DNA of 64,000 bases from Pasteurella oralis (GCF_002850605.1 NZ_NXGB01000001.1:372001-436000); one strand, 5' to 3'; shown: positions 1-10,015, numbered from the stretch's first letter. Translations and numbers: made by a program. The notes: a model not told the origin generated them from the sequence alone.

Positions 1-576
<576 letters not shown>

Positions 577-614
577 TAGTTTGATGTGCTAATATTCTGT
601 TTTTATTCTTTATT

Positions 615-647
615 AAAAAACCACTTCAAGATAGGAAGTGGTTTTTT
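615..647. terminator. bidirectional terminator between murA and rnb
   Basis: A 13-bp perfect stem (615-627 with 635-647, core CCACTTC/GAAGTGG) is flanked by A-rich and T-rich arms, so it can end murA on the plus strand and rnb on the minus strand. Confidence 0.85.
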
Positions 648-681
648 ATAGGATTAATTTTTTAATTAACACTTTATTTTC

Positions 682-2667
682 TTATTTCTGCTGAACTGGG
701 ATGACAATAATACTCCTTGTTTCTTCTTTTACTTCGCAAAGTTGTACTTGGATCACATCGCCAATTTTGTAAGCAAGCTTACCTTGAATATAAAGTGAAA
801 GCTCATCAGAATTAACGCTCATTTCCTCTTTATTGTCATGTAAAGTAGGTGCTGGAATAAAGGCATAAGCGCCATTTTCAAGCAGTTGGACACGTAAACC
901 ACTACGCATTACATCTTGTACTTTAGCTTCAAATTCGGGTTTTTGTGCAACTTTCTCGGCTAGATAACGACAATATAACCAATCTGCAATATCACGCTCA
1001 ACTAAACGATTTTGACGACGTGCCTCTTGTAAGCGAAGCAAGATTTCATCTTGTGGTTTTTCATAGGGTTGATTAGTTAAAATGGCTTTAATTAAGCGGT
1101 GGTTTACCATATCTGAATATTTACGGATAGGTGAGGTCCAAGTAGCATAACCTGTCAATCCTAAGCCAAAATGTGGCGCGAATTCAGTTTTAAATTCTGC
1201 AAAAGTTAACAGACGGCGTAAACGAAATTCCAAATAATCATTGTCTACTTGTTCAATATCACGACGCATTTGGCAATAGCCTGTGAGCGTGGTGAGATTA
1301 TCTACCGAATAGCGTTCTGTTAACAGAGCATGATTCGTGTCATTTGCCAAATTAGTGAGTAGAAAATGATGTGCTGTGTCAAGGTTCTTTTTATCGAAGC
1401 CTGCATGTGTATTGAAAATGCCACATTTTGCATGTTCATCTAAATATTCTGCTGCACAAATATTTGCAATAATCATGGCTTCTTCTACGATTTGATTCGC
1501 GATACGTCGATATTCCGCTTTGATTTCAGCCACTTTGCCATTTTCAGCCAAAATGAAGTGATAATCAGGTTTTTCTTTAAAAAGTAAAGAATGTTGCTTA
1601 CGCCACTGGATACGTGCTTGTGTGAATTGATGTAGCCAGTCAATTTGTTGTGCTATTTCTACGGTTTCAGGCTGCCAAGCATTAACTGCTTGTTCTAAAT
1701 AGTCAGAAACGTGTTCATAAACTAATTTCGCTTTTGATTGAATATAAGCAGAAACAAAATGCGGTTTTGCACTAAGATTTCCAGCTAAATCTGTTTCAAT
1801 ATAACAAACTAATGCTGGGCGAATTTGATCTTTGGTTAATGAACAGATTTCATCCGCTAGCTCTCTTGGTAACATTGGAATATTAAAGCCAGGTAAGTAA
1901 TTAGTAAAACAACGTTGTTTGGCATCTTGTTCAATCGTTGAATCAGACGGTATGTATGCTGTTGGGTCCGCGATAGCAACAACTAATTTCCAGCCTGTTT
2001 GCTGCTCACCTTGCTTAATAGGTTCAATATATAGTGCATCATCCATATCAAGCGTGGTTTCGGCATCTATGGTAACAAAGTGAAGTGCGGTCAGATCTTC
2101 GCGAGTTTGCTGATCGTGCATTTGATAGCTCGTTAATCCATTTACTGGATAGCGAGATTGTTCATGGCGTGCCAAAGTAACCCACCATGGTGCGAATTCA
2201 TCATCGGCATGACAAATAAATTCATTAATTTGTGCAAAGAAAAAGCGATCATCACGTAAAGGATGGGTTTTAAGGTTTGCTACGACCCAATCACCTTCTT
2301 GCAACTCTTCTTTGATCGCTTTTGCTTTATTTGCGCCAATTGCGTGGTTAATTTGCGGATGATCAACTAAGATTTGGAGTTTTTTCTCTTTATTAAAGCG
2401 CACACGTGCAATGAAGCGAGTCAGCATTGGTTCGAGGAGTTGATCTGGTTCAGCTTGTTCTTTGTCACCAATAACTTCAATCAAGGCTTTGATCTTATCG
2501 CCATGCATCACTTTTTTCATTGCTGCAGGAGGAATGAAATAACTTTTTTTGTCACATTCAAGGAAGCCAAAGGCTTTATCAGAGGCTTTAACCGTGCCTT
2601 CAACTTGCAGTTTACTTTCTCGGATTTGTTGTTTTAATTGGGAAAGAAGGGGATTGTTTTGGAACAT
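682..2667 (-). CDS. rnb: exoribonuclease II
   Basis: RNase II degrades single-stranded RNA processively in the 3' to 5' direction in the cytoplasm. The 661-residue product is slightly longer than the 644-residue E. coli protein. It has N-terminal cold-shock-like RNA-binding domains, a central RNB domain with the metal-binding aspartate cluster in TIDAETTLDMDDALYIE (about residues 198-214), the RKYSDMVNHRLI segment, and a C-terminal S1 domain. The start gives MFQNNPLLSQLKQQI, as in the family. The gene lies 50 bp behind the fabI terminator, an arrangement I recall from H. influenzae. The length and the RNB/S1 order fit RNase II; RNase R is considerably larger. Confidence 0.95.
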   Translation of the reverse strand: MFQNNPLLSQLKQQIRESKLQVEGTVKASDKAFGFLECDKKSYFIPPAAMKKVMHGDKIKALIEVIGDKEQAEPDQLLEPMLTRFIARVRFNKEKKLQILVDHPQINHAIGANKAKAIKEELQEGDWVVANLKTHPLRDDRFFFAQINEFICHADDEFAPWWVTLARHEQSRYPVNGLTSYQMHDQQTREDLTALHFVTIDAETTLDMDDALYIEPIKQGEQQTGWKLVVAIADPTAYIPSDSTIEQDAKQRCFTNYLPGFNIPMLPRELADEICSLTKDQIRPALVCYIETDLAGNLSAKPHFVSAYIQSKAKLVYEHVSDYLEQAVNAWQPETVEIAQQIDWLHQFTQARIQWRKQHSLLFKEKPDYHFILAENGKVAEIKAEYRRIANQIVEEAMIIANICAAEYLDEHAKCGIFNTHAGFDKKNLDTAHHFLLTNLANDTNHALLTERYSVDNLTTLTGYCQMRRDIEQVDNDYLEFRLRRLLTFAEFKTEFAPHFGLGLTGYATWTSPIRKYSDMVNHRLIKAILTNQPYEKPQDEILLRLQEARRQNRLVERDIADWLYCRYLAEKVAQKPEFEAKVQDVMRSGLRVQLLENGAYAFIPAPTLHDNKEEMSVNSDELSLYIQGKLAYKIGDVIQVQLCEVKEETRSIIVIPVQQK

Positions 2668-2689
2668 TGAGAAATATCCATTAAAAAGT

Positions 2690-2717
2690 CAAAAAAAGCG
2701 GACAAGATCGTCCGCTT
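2690..2717 (-). terminator. fabI terminator
   Basis: An 8-bp stem (AAGCGGAC 2696-2703 with GTCCGCTT 2710-2717) is followed, on the minus strand, by a run of seven T. It sits 18 bp behind the fabI stop and upstream of rnb. Confidence 0.85.
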
Positions 2718-2735
2718 AGAATAAACAATAAAAAC

Positions 2736-3518
2736 CTATTCAAGTTCGCCCATAGCGACAATGCTGAAACCTGCATCAACATGCAATACTTCACCAGTGA
2801 CGCCAGCTGCAAGATCTGAACACAAGAATGCAGCAGAGTTACCAACATCTTCAATAGTTACAGTGCGGCGTAAAGGTGCAGTCTGTTCAAAATTGGCAAG
2901 CATTTTTTTGAAGTTTTTAATGCCTGATGCAGCCAGTGTGCGGATTGGTCCTGCAGAAATAGCATTGACTCGAATGCCTTCTTTTCCTAAAGACGCTGCC
3001 ATAAAACGAGTATTTGCTTCTAGTGACGCTTTGGCTAAGCCCATTACGTTATAGTTTGGAATTGCACGCTCTGCACCTAAGTATGAAAGGGTTAATAAGG
3101 CAGAGTTTGGATTTAACATTTGGCGAGCAGCTTTGGCCATGGCAACGAAACTATAAGAACTGACATCATGAGCAATACGGAAACCTTCACGATTGACTGC
3201 ATCAACATAATCGCCATCTAATTGATCCGCTGGTGCGAATGCAATTGAATGGACAAAACCATCAAATTTATCCCAATGTTTTGCTAGCTCAGTAAAACAT
3301 TGTTCAATGCTTTCATCTGTCCCTACGTCACAAGGGATGACAATATCTGAACCTAATTCTTTTGCAAATTCTTCCACACGGCTTTTTAATTTGTCATTTT
3401 GATAGGTGAAGGCTAATTCAGCACCTTCACGTTTCATCGCTTGCGCAATACCGTAAGCAATAGAACGATTGCTTGCAACCCCAGCAATTAAAATACGTTT
3501 ATTTGTTAAAAACCCCAT
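2736..3518 (-). CDS. fabI: enoyl-[acyl-carrier-protein] reductase (NADH)
   Basis: FabI reduces the trans-2-enoyl bond of enoyl-ACP with NADH, the last step of each fatty-acid elongation cycle; it is the triclosan target. The product is a short-chain dehydrogenase-like protein of 260 residues. The N-terminal dinucleotide site reads [15 protein letters not shown], and the catalytic Tyr-x6-Lys is seen in [12 protein letters not shown] start at the ATG at 3518, giving [13 protein letters not shown]; it has AAAAGG eight bases upstream, whereas the longer frame would need a TTG start. The gene is followed by its own terminator, so it is probably transcribed alone. Confidence 0.97.
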   Translation of the reverse strand: MGFLTNKRILIAGVASNRSIAYGIAQAMKREGAELAFTYQNDKLKSRVEEFAKELGSDIVIPCDVGTDESIEQCFTELAKHWDKFDGFVHSIAFAPADQLDGDYVDAVNREGFRIAHDVSSYSFVAMAKAARQMLNPNSALLTLSYLGAERAIPNYNVMGLAKASLEANTRFMAASLGKEGIRVNAISAGPIRTLAASGIKNFKKMLANFEQTAPLRRTVTIEDVGNSAAFLCSDLAAGVTGEVLHVDAGFSIVAMGELE

Positions 3519-3594
3519 AATCAATACCTTTTCGTATGTTAAAAATTGTGGCTAGTATAAGGGAAAATATGGATAAATACAAAGCTGACCTTAT

Positions 3595-4350
3595 TTAAGC
3601 CGGATTATCAATATCTTTAAACTCAACAGCTAAACCATAAGTTTGTGTTAGCCATTCGCCTAATGCTTGGATACCATAACGCTCAGTAGCATGATGACCA
3701 GCAGCGAAGAAATGAATGCCTTGTTCACGGGCTGAATGGATAGTTTGTTCTGATACTTCGCCTGTAATAAAAGCATCAATGTCTTGATTAGCGGCTAAAT
3801 CGATATAACCTTGACCACCACCAGTACAGATTGCAACAGTACGGATTAAGTGTGGTGCGTGATCACTGCATACTAGCGGTTTTCGTTTTAATACTTGCTC
3901 AATACGTTGTGCAAAAGTCTCACTAGTTAAGGGGGTTTTTAGTGTACCATAAACGGGAATACTGATAGTACCTTGTTCTAAAGGTTGTAGGTTTTCGATT
4001 TCTAATAAAGCTGCTAAACGGGTATTATTTCCTAATTCAGCATGTACGTCTAACGGTAAGTGGTAAGCATATAAATTAATATCATTGACTAATAAACTTT
4101 TAATGCGTTTACCTTTCATGCCGCGAATACAAAGACTTTCACTTTTCCAAAAATAGCCGTGGTGAACTAAGATGGCATCAGCTTGTTGAGATATTGCGTA
4201 ATCAATCAGAGCTTGGCTAGCAGTAACTCCAGTGATGATTTTATTAACTTCAGTTTTTCCTTCAACCTGTAGACCATTGGGTGCGTAGTCTGAAATACTT
4301 TGGCTATTTAATTTCTGATTTAGAATTTGCTCAAGTTCAATGTGATTCAT
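3595..4350 (-). CDS. Nif3-like dinuclear metal centre protein (YbgI family)
   Basis: This 251-residue protein is very close to E. coli YbgI. It keeps the family segments SDYAPNGLQVEG, the metal-binding VHHGYFW, GELGNN-type loop (HAELGNN), CTGGGQGYID and FITGEVSEQT with the C-terminal HHATERYGI. Nif3 family members form toroidal hexamers with two metals per subunit; the substrate is not settled, although databases often call it GTP cyclohydrolase 1 type 2. I chose the ATG at 4350 (MNHIELEQILNQKLN), which matches YbgI and has AGGA upstream, over an in-frame ATG 13 codons earlier. It reads away from a 230-bp spacer with two inverted repeats. Confidence 0.9.
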   Translation of the reverse strand: MNHIELEQILNQKLNSQSISDYAPNGLQVEGKTEVNKIITGVTASQALIDYAISQQADAILVHHGYFWKSESLCIRGMKGKRIKSLLVNDINLYAYHLPLDVHAELGNNTRLAALLEIENLQPLEQGTISIPVYGTLKTPLTSETFAQRIEQVLKRKPLVCSDHAPHLIRTVAICTGGGQGYIDLAANQDIDAFITGEVSEQTIHSAREQGIHFFAAGHHATERYGIQALGEWLTQTYGLAVEFKDIDNPA

Positions 4351-4426
4351 GCTGGTTAGTAATCCTATAGTGATAAAAGAATGAGGCAATGGTAAAGGAT
4401 TTGAGGTGGAATAAGAAGAAAAAAAT

Positions 4427-4477
4427 GGCTAATGTGAAAATCTTTTTCAAGATTATGGGGGAGTGCTCACATTAGCC
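4427..4477. repeat. inverted repeat upstream of the Nif3-family gene
   Basis: A perfect 11-bp inverted repeat (GGCTAATGTGA 4427-4437, TCACATTAGCC 4467-4477) encloses a 29-base loop that itself contains AATCTT/AAGATT. There is no T-run on either side. It lies between queE and the Nif3 gene, in the likely 5' leader of the latter. Its function is unknown. Confidence 0.6.
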
Positions 4478-4510
4478 GAATTGTTTTACTACTTGAATAA
4501 GAAAATAGAT

Positions 4511-4536
4511 TCATTATATATTTTATTATATAATGA
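4511..4536. repeat. AT-only palindrome in the queE/Nif3 spacer
   Basis: Perfect 10-bp arms TCATTATATA (4511-4520) and TATATAATGA (4527-4536) are separated by six bases. It may contain -10-like promoter sequence for the Nif3 gene or be a regulator site; neither can be shown from the sequence. Confidence 0.5.
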
Positions 4537-4556
4537 TCAAGTGAAATATGAATAAA

Positions 4557-4584
4557 AATGAAAAAAGGTGATAAATCACCTTTT
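4557..4584 (-). terminator. queCDE operon terminator
   Basis: A stem AAAAGGTGA (4563-4571) with TCACCTTTT (4576-4584) overlaps the queE stop codon and is followed on the minus strand by a T-run. Confidence 0.85.
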
Positions 4585-5212
4585 ATTCAATTCCTATTAA
4601 TTTGTGAGCTTGTATACTTAACTGCCATTTTGGTTTATTAACTCGTTGATTTAAAACACCTAATTGTGTAATTGTTTTAAGTAAATTCATTTCACCATTG
4701 ACTTCACAAGGTGATAAATAGTAATGATTTGCTTTGATTCGTTGTTCGATTTGCTCGCAAAAATCTAATACATCTTCATCTGCAACAATGCGGACTTCAT
4801 GAGCAAAGGGAATGCACTGTTGCTGATATTTATGCTGATATAATCGCTTTGGGCTAGTAGCAATATAGTCGATTTGTGCTGGAACTGTTTTTAACCCATT
4901 GGTTTCAATCGCGAGAAAATAACCTTCTGCTTTTAAGTGATCAAGTAGCTGATCAATTTTAGGTACAATAGTGGGCTCACCGCCAGTGATAATGATATTT
5001 TTGCTAGAAAATGACCGCACTTTATCTAGAATTTGTGAAAGCGTCCAAAGGCTATGTTGGTTGTAATTGGTATCACACCATGGGCAAGCCAGATTACATT
5101 TGCCAAGACGTACAAAAATACTTGGCATGCCAGTATTCAACCCCTCACCCTGCAAACTTTCAAAAATTTCGACAATGTGATATTTCAATTGTAAAACATC
5201 TTGAATTGGCAC
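4583..5212 (-). CDS. queE: 7-carboxy-7-deazaguanine synthase
   Basis: QueE is a radical-SAM enzyme that contracts the ring of 6-carboxy-tetrahydropterin to 7-carboxy-7-deazaguanine, a step toward the tRNA base queuosine. The 209-residue product has the signature FESLQGEGLNTGMPSIFVRLGKCNLACPWCDTNY; its CNLACPWC is the Cx3Cx2C iron-sulfur motif of the family, and TGGEPT follows. It is the third gene of queC-queD-queE, five bases behind queD. A uptake word lies inside the coding region near 5013. The terminator overlaps its stop codon. Confidence 0.95.
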   Translation of the reverse strand: MPIQDVLQLKYHIVEIFESLQGEGLNTGMPSIFVRLGKCNLACPWCDTNYNQHSLWTLSQILDKVRSFSSKNIIITGGEPTIVPKIDQLLDHLKAEGYFLAIETNGLKTVPAQIDYIATSPKRLYQHKYQQQCIPFAHEVRIVADEDVLDFCEQIEQRIKANHYYLSPCEVNGEMNLLKTITQLGVLNQRVNKPKWQLSIQAHKLIGIE

Positions 5213-5217
5213 TGCAC

Positions 5218-5643
5218 TTATTCCTCATATTCACAAAACGAAGTAGGAGTTTCCCAAAGACGAATAGCAGAAATAGGTAAATTTTCCTCATATTTCAAAC
5301 AATTGAAAATAAAACGAGCCATTTCTTCTGCAGTAGTACGCGTTGGCAAGGCAAAGATTTTAGAATCTAACGACTGTAATAATGTGGCAACTTTCGTTTC
5401 TTTTTCACTATGGCTATCATAAATAAAAGCATGATCCATAGGATCTAAAATACGTTGTTTAACAATTTTTTTTAAATCTGAAAAATCAATGACCATACCT
5501 CTTTTAGGGCCTGTTTGATGCAGATCGCCACAAAGTTCTACTTGTAGCTTATACGTATGCCCATGTAAATTTTTACACTTACCATCATGTCCATCGAGCA
5601 TATGTGCCATATCAAAGCTAAATTCTTTCGTAATTTTAAACAT
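5218..5643 (-). CDS. queD: 6-carboxy-5,6,7,8-tetrahydropterin synthase
   Basis: QueD turns 7,8-dihydroneopterin triphosphate into 6-carboxytetrahydropterin, the substrate of QueE. The 141-residue product belongs to the 6-pyruvoyl-tetrahydropterin synthase family. The zinc histidines are seen in FDMAHML and in KNLHGHTYKLQV, the catalytic cysteine in DGKCKNLHGH, and the pterin-binding glutamate region in LWETPTSFCEYEE at the C terminus. It lies between queC (three-base gap) and queE (five-base gap), so the three are almost certainly one transcript. Confidence 0.95.
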   Translation of the reverse strand: MFKITKEFSFDMAHMLDGHDGKCKNLHGHTYKLQVELCGDLHQTGPKRGMVIDFSDLKKIVKQRILDPMDHAFIYDSHSEKETKVATLLQSLDSKIFALPTRTTAEEMARFIFNCLKYEENLPISAIRLWETPTSFCEYEE

Positions 5644-5646
5644 AAA

Positions 5647-6324
5647 TTAGACCACCGCACTTTTCATTGAAAGATATTCTTGTAACCCCTTTTCACGTAA
5701 TATACAACTTGGGCATTCAGCGCAACCTTGTTCAACACCCATGTAACAAGTATGGGTATGCTGGCGAATATAGTCTAAGGCACCGAGTTCATCTGCCAAC
5801 TGCCATGTTTGTGCTTTGGTGAGATACATTAAAGGTGTTTTGAGATTAAATTGGTAATCCATTGCGAGATTTAATGTGACATTCATGGATTTAATAAAGA
5901 TATCACGGCAATCAGGATAACCACTAAAATCTGTTTCGCATACACCAGTAATAATATCTTGAATTCCTTGCCCTTTAGCATAAATTGCGCTGTAGAGTAG
6001 AAATAAGGCATTGCGCCCATCAACGAAAGTATTGGGAATATTTCCTTGTTGCACAATTTTAGCTTCATTATCCATTAAGGCATTTGTCGTAATTGCTTGA
6101 ATGACAGAGGTATCAATCAATGTTTGTTTTACGCCAAGATCTTGTGCTATCCATTGTGCTTTTGCTAGCTCAATAACATGACGTTGCCCGTACTGGAAAG
6201 TGATAGTTTCCACATTTTTGACACCATAGTCTTGAATCGCTTGAATTAGACAAGTGGTAGAATCTTGTCCACCAGAAAAGATGACAATCGCTTTACGATC
6301 GTTATTTGGATTAGTTAACTGCAT
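5647..6324 (-). CDS. queC: 7-cyano-7-deazaguanine synthase
   Basis: QueC uses ATP and ammonia to convert 7-carboxy-7-deazaguanine to preQ0. The product has the PP-loop ATP-binding motif [10 protein letters not shown] near its N terminus and a C-terminal zinc site with four cysteines in [16 protein letters not shown] start at the ATG at 6324 ([16 protein letters not shown]), which has AGGA six bases upstream; the frame stays open nine codons further with no better ribosome site. It is the first gene of queCDE and follows a structured leader (6330-6396) that may sense preQ1. Confidence 0.95.
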   Translation of the reverse strand: MQLTNPNNDRKAIVIFSGGQDSTTCLIQAIQDYGVKNVETITFQYGQRHVIELAKAQWIAQDLGVKQTLIDTSVIQAITTNALMDNEAKIVQQGNIPNTFVDGRNALFLLYSAIYAKGQGIQDIITGVCETDFSGYPDCRDIFIKSMNVTLNLAMDYQFNLKTPLMYLTKAQTWQLADELGALDYIRQHTHTCYMGVEQGCAECPSCILREKGLQEYLSMKSAVV

Positions 6325-6329
6325 TATTT

Positions 6330-6396
6330 TTCCTAGTTTTGTTTCGGGCAAATAAACTATTTATTTGCCCAAGTGGGATGGTTACGAACCACTTTT
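6330..6396 (-). promoter_or_regulatory. structured queC leader, possible preQ1-type riboswitch
   Basis: On the minus strand a stem AAGTGG/CCACTT (6394-6389 with 6376-6371) closes a 12-base loop that starts TTC and ends ATC; stem and loop sizes resemble the preQ1-I aptamer. Next comes a perfect 11-bp hairpin (6370-6360 with 6356-6346) without a T-run, then CGAAACAAAACTAGGA holding the ribosome site. The loop TTCG could pair with CGAA in this tail to form a pseudoknot. PreQ1 riboswitches commonly control queuosine genes, so the place fits. The inserted hairpin is not part of the standard class I layout, so the class is uncertain. Confidence 0.42.
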
Positions 6397-6445
6397 GAAT
6401 GTCATTGGATAGGAGAATTCCCTATCGCCATATAACGAATTTCGG

Positions 6446-7117
6446 TTATTTGTTTGATAAAATTTCCGCTAATTCGAGATCCTGTTTAACATCAATATCT
6501 ACAGAACGATAAGTTGGCATTAAATAAAATTTTAATGGTGGAATAAAGAAGTATTTTTCTTTGAGTAAGCTATCGATATCATTAATGTAAATAGCGCCAT
6601 TAGCGCGATACATTTTAGGCAATGTTTGACGTGCAGCTTCAAAATCATGGATTTCACGAACAGGTAAGACTTCATGATTTTCATCTAAAGAGAAAGCCTT
6701 ATAAGGGTGATGTTCACATTCGCAAGCTGAAACGACGGATTTGACACCGCCATTAATATACATATCCATTGCGTTTTTTATATCAAGGTGATCACGTAAT
6801 GGGCTTGTCGGTTGCAATAAGGTACAAGTACCTTGTTTAAGACCTAATGTTTGTAATGCGTGTAAAACTGCATCAATTGTTCGTGAGTTATCTTGGGCTA
6901 ATTCAACTGGTCTTTTAATTGTTATTGCACCATATTTTTTGGTTTCAGCTAAAATGTTATCCCCATCTGAAGTTACTATGATTTGATCAAATACGTTAGC
7001 ATTTTTCGCTGCTAAAATAGCACGACCGATAAGAGAGTGTCCGCCAACAAGCTGAAGGTTTTTATCAGGAATTCCTTTTGAACCTGCGCGTGCTGGGATA
7101 ATTGCGATACTTACCAT
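6446..7117 (-). CDS. neuA: N-acylneuraminate cytidylyltransferase (CMP-sialic acid synthetase)
   Basis: NeuA activates N-acetylneuraminic acid with CTP to CMP-Neu5Ac, the donor for sialyltransferases. The 223-residue product shows the family's nucleotide-binding start [18 protein letters not shown], the [14 protein letters not shown] segment and [12 protein letters not shown] start at the ATG at 7117, preceded by AGGGGG at good spacing, rather than eight codons earlier. It lies 24 bases behind the sialyltransferase, so donor synthesis and transfer are probably co-expressed. No sialic acid uptake or catabolism gene lies in the window. Confidence 0.95.
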   Translation of the reverse strand: MVSIAIIPARAGSKGIPDKNLQLVGGHSLIGRAILAAKNANVFDQIIVTSDGDNILAETKKYGAITIKRPVELAQDNSRTIDAVLHALQTLGLKQGTCTLLQPTSPLRDHLDIKNAMDMYINGGVKSVVSACECEHHPYKAFSLDENHEVLPVREIHDFEAARQTLPKMYRANGAIYINDIDSLLKEKYFFIPPLKFYLMPTYRSVDIDVKQDLELAEILSNK

Positions 7118-7141
7118 AATAAGCCCCCTATTTATTACCAA

Positions 7142-8380
7142 TTACAACTGTTTTAATGTATCCCAAAAAATAACTTGAGATTCATCAATGATACCCAAAC
7201 GTTGCATCACTTTTACATATGGATTATTAAGTGCATCTTCTTTACTTTTTACTTGTTTATTAGTGGTAAATATAATGTGGCTAATTTTTTCTTTCGGTAA
7301 TGAAAAATAAAGTGAACTTGCAATTCCGCCAACTTTGTCAGGTAATAAACCTGTCATCATTAAGATTTCAAAAGAGATATTGGCAGGGATATTAATAATA
7401 TCTTTGGCATTATTTAGAATATATTCATTAATTTCATCCCCTTTAGGATGACCTTTGAAATAGACTTTATAGTCATCTCCAATGAATAATTCTCCATTAG
7501 GTTGCGTAAAGTGTTTTAAGAGATTAAGCTGCTGTTGAGCATAGTACTCTCTGACATCTGTCTTCGCTTCCCAAGTCGTGGTACCGGTGAATATAAATTT
7601 TTTCTCAGTCGTTTCTAATAATTGTTTAATTTGATCATTAAAACCAACTAACTTTAAATATAGGGCTTGTTTTTCTGAAGATAAATCTTGATAAGCAAAT
7701 AACGCCATTTTTTGGTAGTTGTCTTGTAAATATTCTTTAAGTGGTTTAATAAATGCTGCTTTTTCAAAATATTCAGGACTTAAAAAATGATATTTTACAG
7801 GAAACTGTGATTGCCATACATAACGAGCAACGATTGGGTTATCGAATTTGGCTTTTCCAGTCATTAAAAAAGAAGCTAATTGTTGCTCTGCTTGAGCAAT
7901 AGCTTTTGGAATATCAACATCTTGCAGATTTTCTAAACCTACATATTCTAATGAGCCGTCATCATATAAATTAAGACTACGGATAGAAACTCGTGATGGA
8001 TGTTTAAAGCGGTACGCTAAAATAGGTTGAATGAGTTTTGTTGCATGTGCAATACTCATATGTAAATCTAATTCTAACGATTCAGGATATTGATCTAAAA
8101 TTGAGAAGAGTTCCTCGGTTGGTTTTTCATCTTTAATACCTACCATATCGATATGTTGGTATTGCTTTTGAATCTCTTCCGGCATTTTAAAACGAGTATG
8201 GCCAAAAATGCGTGCAGTTTCTTTATCATCACTTTTTTGCGTAAAATCCATCAATTGATTTAAGGCAGGAAGGGATGCCGGATCTAAATAAATAGTCACT
8301 GATTTAGCCCAATTTGATGCACTTATTATCGATAAAATACAAAAGATGGCAATTTTGAATTTGAATAAATAATTTTTCAT
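7142..8380 (-). CDS. GT80-family sialyltransferase, PmST1-like
   Basis: The 412-residue protein is closely similar to the P. multocida PmST1 sialyltransferase (PM0188), which moves Neu5Ac from CMP-Neu5Ac to galactosides and has several side activities. Key residues of PmST1 fall at the same numbers: Asp141 in LYDDGS, Glu338 in SFE, His311 in KGHP and Ser355/Ser356 in ASSLYFS. An N-terminal hydrophobic segment (residues ~10-25, ending SNWA) looks like a signal peptide or anchor. A good AGGAGCTC ribosome site precedes the ATG. It lies 53 bp behind lysS with only a weak hairpin between, and directly before neuA. It probably sialylates lipooligosaccharide; linkage preference cannot be read from sequence. 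Confidence 0.93.
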   Translation of the reverse strand: MKNYLFKFKIAIFCILSIISASNWAKSVTIYLDPASLPALNQLMDFTQKSDDKETARIFGHTRFKMPEEIQKQYQHIDMVGIKDEKPTEELFSILDQYPESLELDLHMSIAHATKLIQPILAYRFKHPSRVSIRSLNLYDDGSLEYVGLENLQDVDIPKAIAQAEQQLASFLMTGKAKFDNPIVARYVWQSQFPVKYHFLSPEYFEKAAFIKPLKEYLQDNYQKMALFAYQDLSSEKQALYLKLVGFNDQIKQLLETTEKKFIFTGTTTWEAKTDVREYYAQQQLNLLKHFTQPNGELFIGDDYKVYFKGHPKGDEINEYILNNAKDIINIPANISFEILMMTGLLPDKVGGIASSLYFSLPKEKISHIIFTTNKQVKSKEDALNNPYVKVMQRLGIIDESQVIFWDTLKQL

Positions 8381-8433
8381 ATTGAGCTCCTATAAACTTA
8401 TCCCCAACATTGCGCTGGGGAATAAATGTTTGT

Positions 8434-9939
8434 TTATTTTTGTTTCATTGCAGGGAAGAGAATAACATCTCTAATTGAGGCAACGTTAGCAAATAACATC
8501 GCTAAACGGTCGATCCCTAGACCTTCTCCTGCTGTTGGCGGTAAACCGTGTTCAAGTGCGGTGACAAAATCTTCATCTTTGAACATTGCTTCATCATCGC
8601 CTGCTTCTTTTGCTGCAACCTGAGCATCGAAACGTTCGTTTTGATCTTCGGCGTCATTTAATTCTGAGAAGCCATTACCAATTTCGCGTCCACCAATAAA
8701 TAGCTCAAAACGATCTGTCACCTCTGGATTTGCATCATTACGGCGTGCTAGTGGTGAAATTTCAGCAGGATGTGCCATTAAGAAAGTAGGTTGAATTAAA
8801 TGATGTTCTGCGACTTCTTCAAAAATAACATTGATAAGGCTACCTAATCCCCATGATTTTTGTACTTCAATACCTAACTTCTGCGCGATAGCAACAGCAC
8901 GATCAAAATCATATAAATCTTCTTTTACAATGCCTTTGTCTGCACCATATTTTAAGATCGCGTCATGCATAGTAATGCGTTCAAACGGTTTACCGAAGTC
9001 AAATTCGTCGTCACCATAAGGAACCAGAGTTGTTCCCAAAATATCAAGCGCTAATTTGCGCAACAATTCTTCTGTATTATCCATTAAATCGTGATAATCT
9101 GCATAAGCTTGGTAGTATTCAAGCATAGTAAATTCAGGATTATGGCGAATAGATACGCCTTCATTGCGGAAGTTGCGGTTTAATTCAAATACGCGCTCAA
9201 ATCCACCAACCACTAAACGTTTTAAGTAAAGTTCAGGTGCAATACGTAAATACATATCTACGTCTAATGCATTGTGGTGTGTTACAAATGGACGCGCAGA
9301 AGCACCACCCGGAATGATTTGTAACATCGGTGTTTCTACTTCCATAAAGCCTTTCGAGATAAAATAGTCACGAATCCCCGCGATGACTTTTGAACGAATA
9401 ATAAACGTGCGGCGTGAGTCTTCATTTGAGATCAGATCTAAATAACGTTGACGATAACGGGTTTCCTGATCGCTTAAGCCATGGAATTTATCTGGTAATG
9501 GACGAAGTGCTTTAGTTAATAATTCGACTTCAGTACAACGTACAGTTAATTCGTTAGTTTTGGTTTTAAATAGCGTTCCTTTAACACCAATAATATCGCC
9601 TAAATCCCAACTGCCTACATCTTCTGCATAAACACCTTCAGGTAAATTGTCACGCGCAATATAGAGTTGGATACGACCCGACATATCTTGTAGTGTAATG
9701 AAAGTTGCTTTACCCATTGCACGACGTGTCATGATACGACCAGCTACTTTGACTTCTACTTCTTGTGCTTTTAACGCTTCGCCTTCTATGTCGTCATATT
9801 TGATATGTAACTCTTGCGCAAGCGCATCGCGACGGAAAGTATTTGGAAATGGGTTGCCTTTGGCACGCAATGCGGCTAATTTTTCACGACGAACTAACAT
9901 TTCGCCATTAAGGTCAAGTTCTTGGATTTGTTCTGACAT
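8434..9939 (-). CDS. lysS: lysyl-tRNA synthetase (class II)
   Basis: LysS charges tRNA-Lys with lysine. The 501-residue product has an N-terminal OB-fold anticodon-binding domain ([23 protein letters not shown]) followed by the class II catalytic core: motif 1 near [15 protein letters not shown], motif 2 [24 protein letters not shown] and motif 3 [18 protein letters not shown] precedes the ATG. It follows prfB by 76 bp, the same pair as in E. coli, and the sialyltransferase-neuA pair follows it. The window also holds its paralogue epmA. Confidence 0.97.
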   Translation of the reverse strand: MSEQIQELDLNGEMLVRREKLAALRAKGNPFPNTFRRDALAQELHIKYDDIEGEALKAQEVEVKVAGRIMTRRAMGKATFITLQDMSGRIQLYIARDNLPEGVYAEDVGSWDLGDIIGVKGTLFKTKTNELTVRCTEVELLTKALRPLPDKFHGLSDQETRYRQRYLDLISNEDSRRTFIIRSKVIAGIRDYFISKGFMEVETPMLQIIPGGASARPFVTHHNALDVDMYLRIAPELYLKRLVVGGFERVFELNRNFRNEGVSIRHNPEFTMLEYYQAYADYHDLMDNTEELLRKLALDILGTTLVPYGDDEFDFGKPFERITMHDAILKYGADKGIVKEDLYDFDRAVAIAQKLGIEVQKSWGLGSLINVIFEEVAEHHLIQPTFLMAHPAEISPLARRNDANPEVTDRFELFIGGREIGNGFSELNDAEDQNERFDAQVAAKEAGDDEAMFKDEDFVTALEHGLPPTAGEGLGIDRLAMLFANVASIRDVILFPAMKQK

Positions 9940-10015
9940 ATTTTTCCTTTCAATTTAAATTAATTTTTGATCAAGTGCGGTCGATTTTTAGCAAATTTTG
10001 ACCCTACTTTTTAAA

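Noticed and set aside
6346..6370. 11-bp hairpin before queC as a terminator
   Set aside because: No T-run follows it on the minus strand, and the sequence runs directly into the queC ribosome site.
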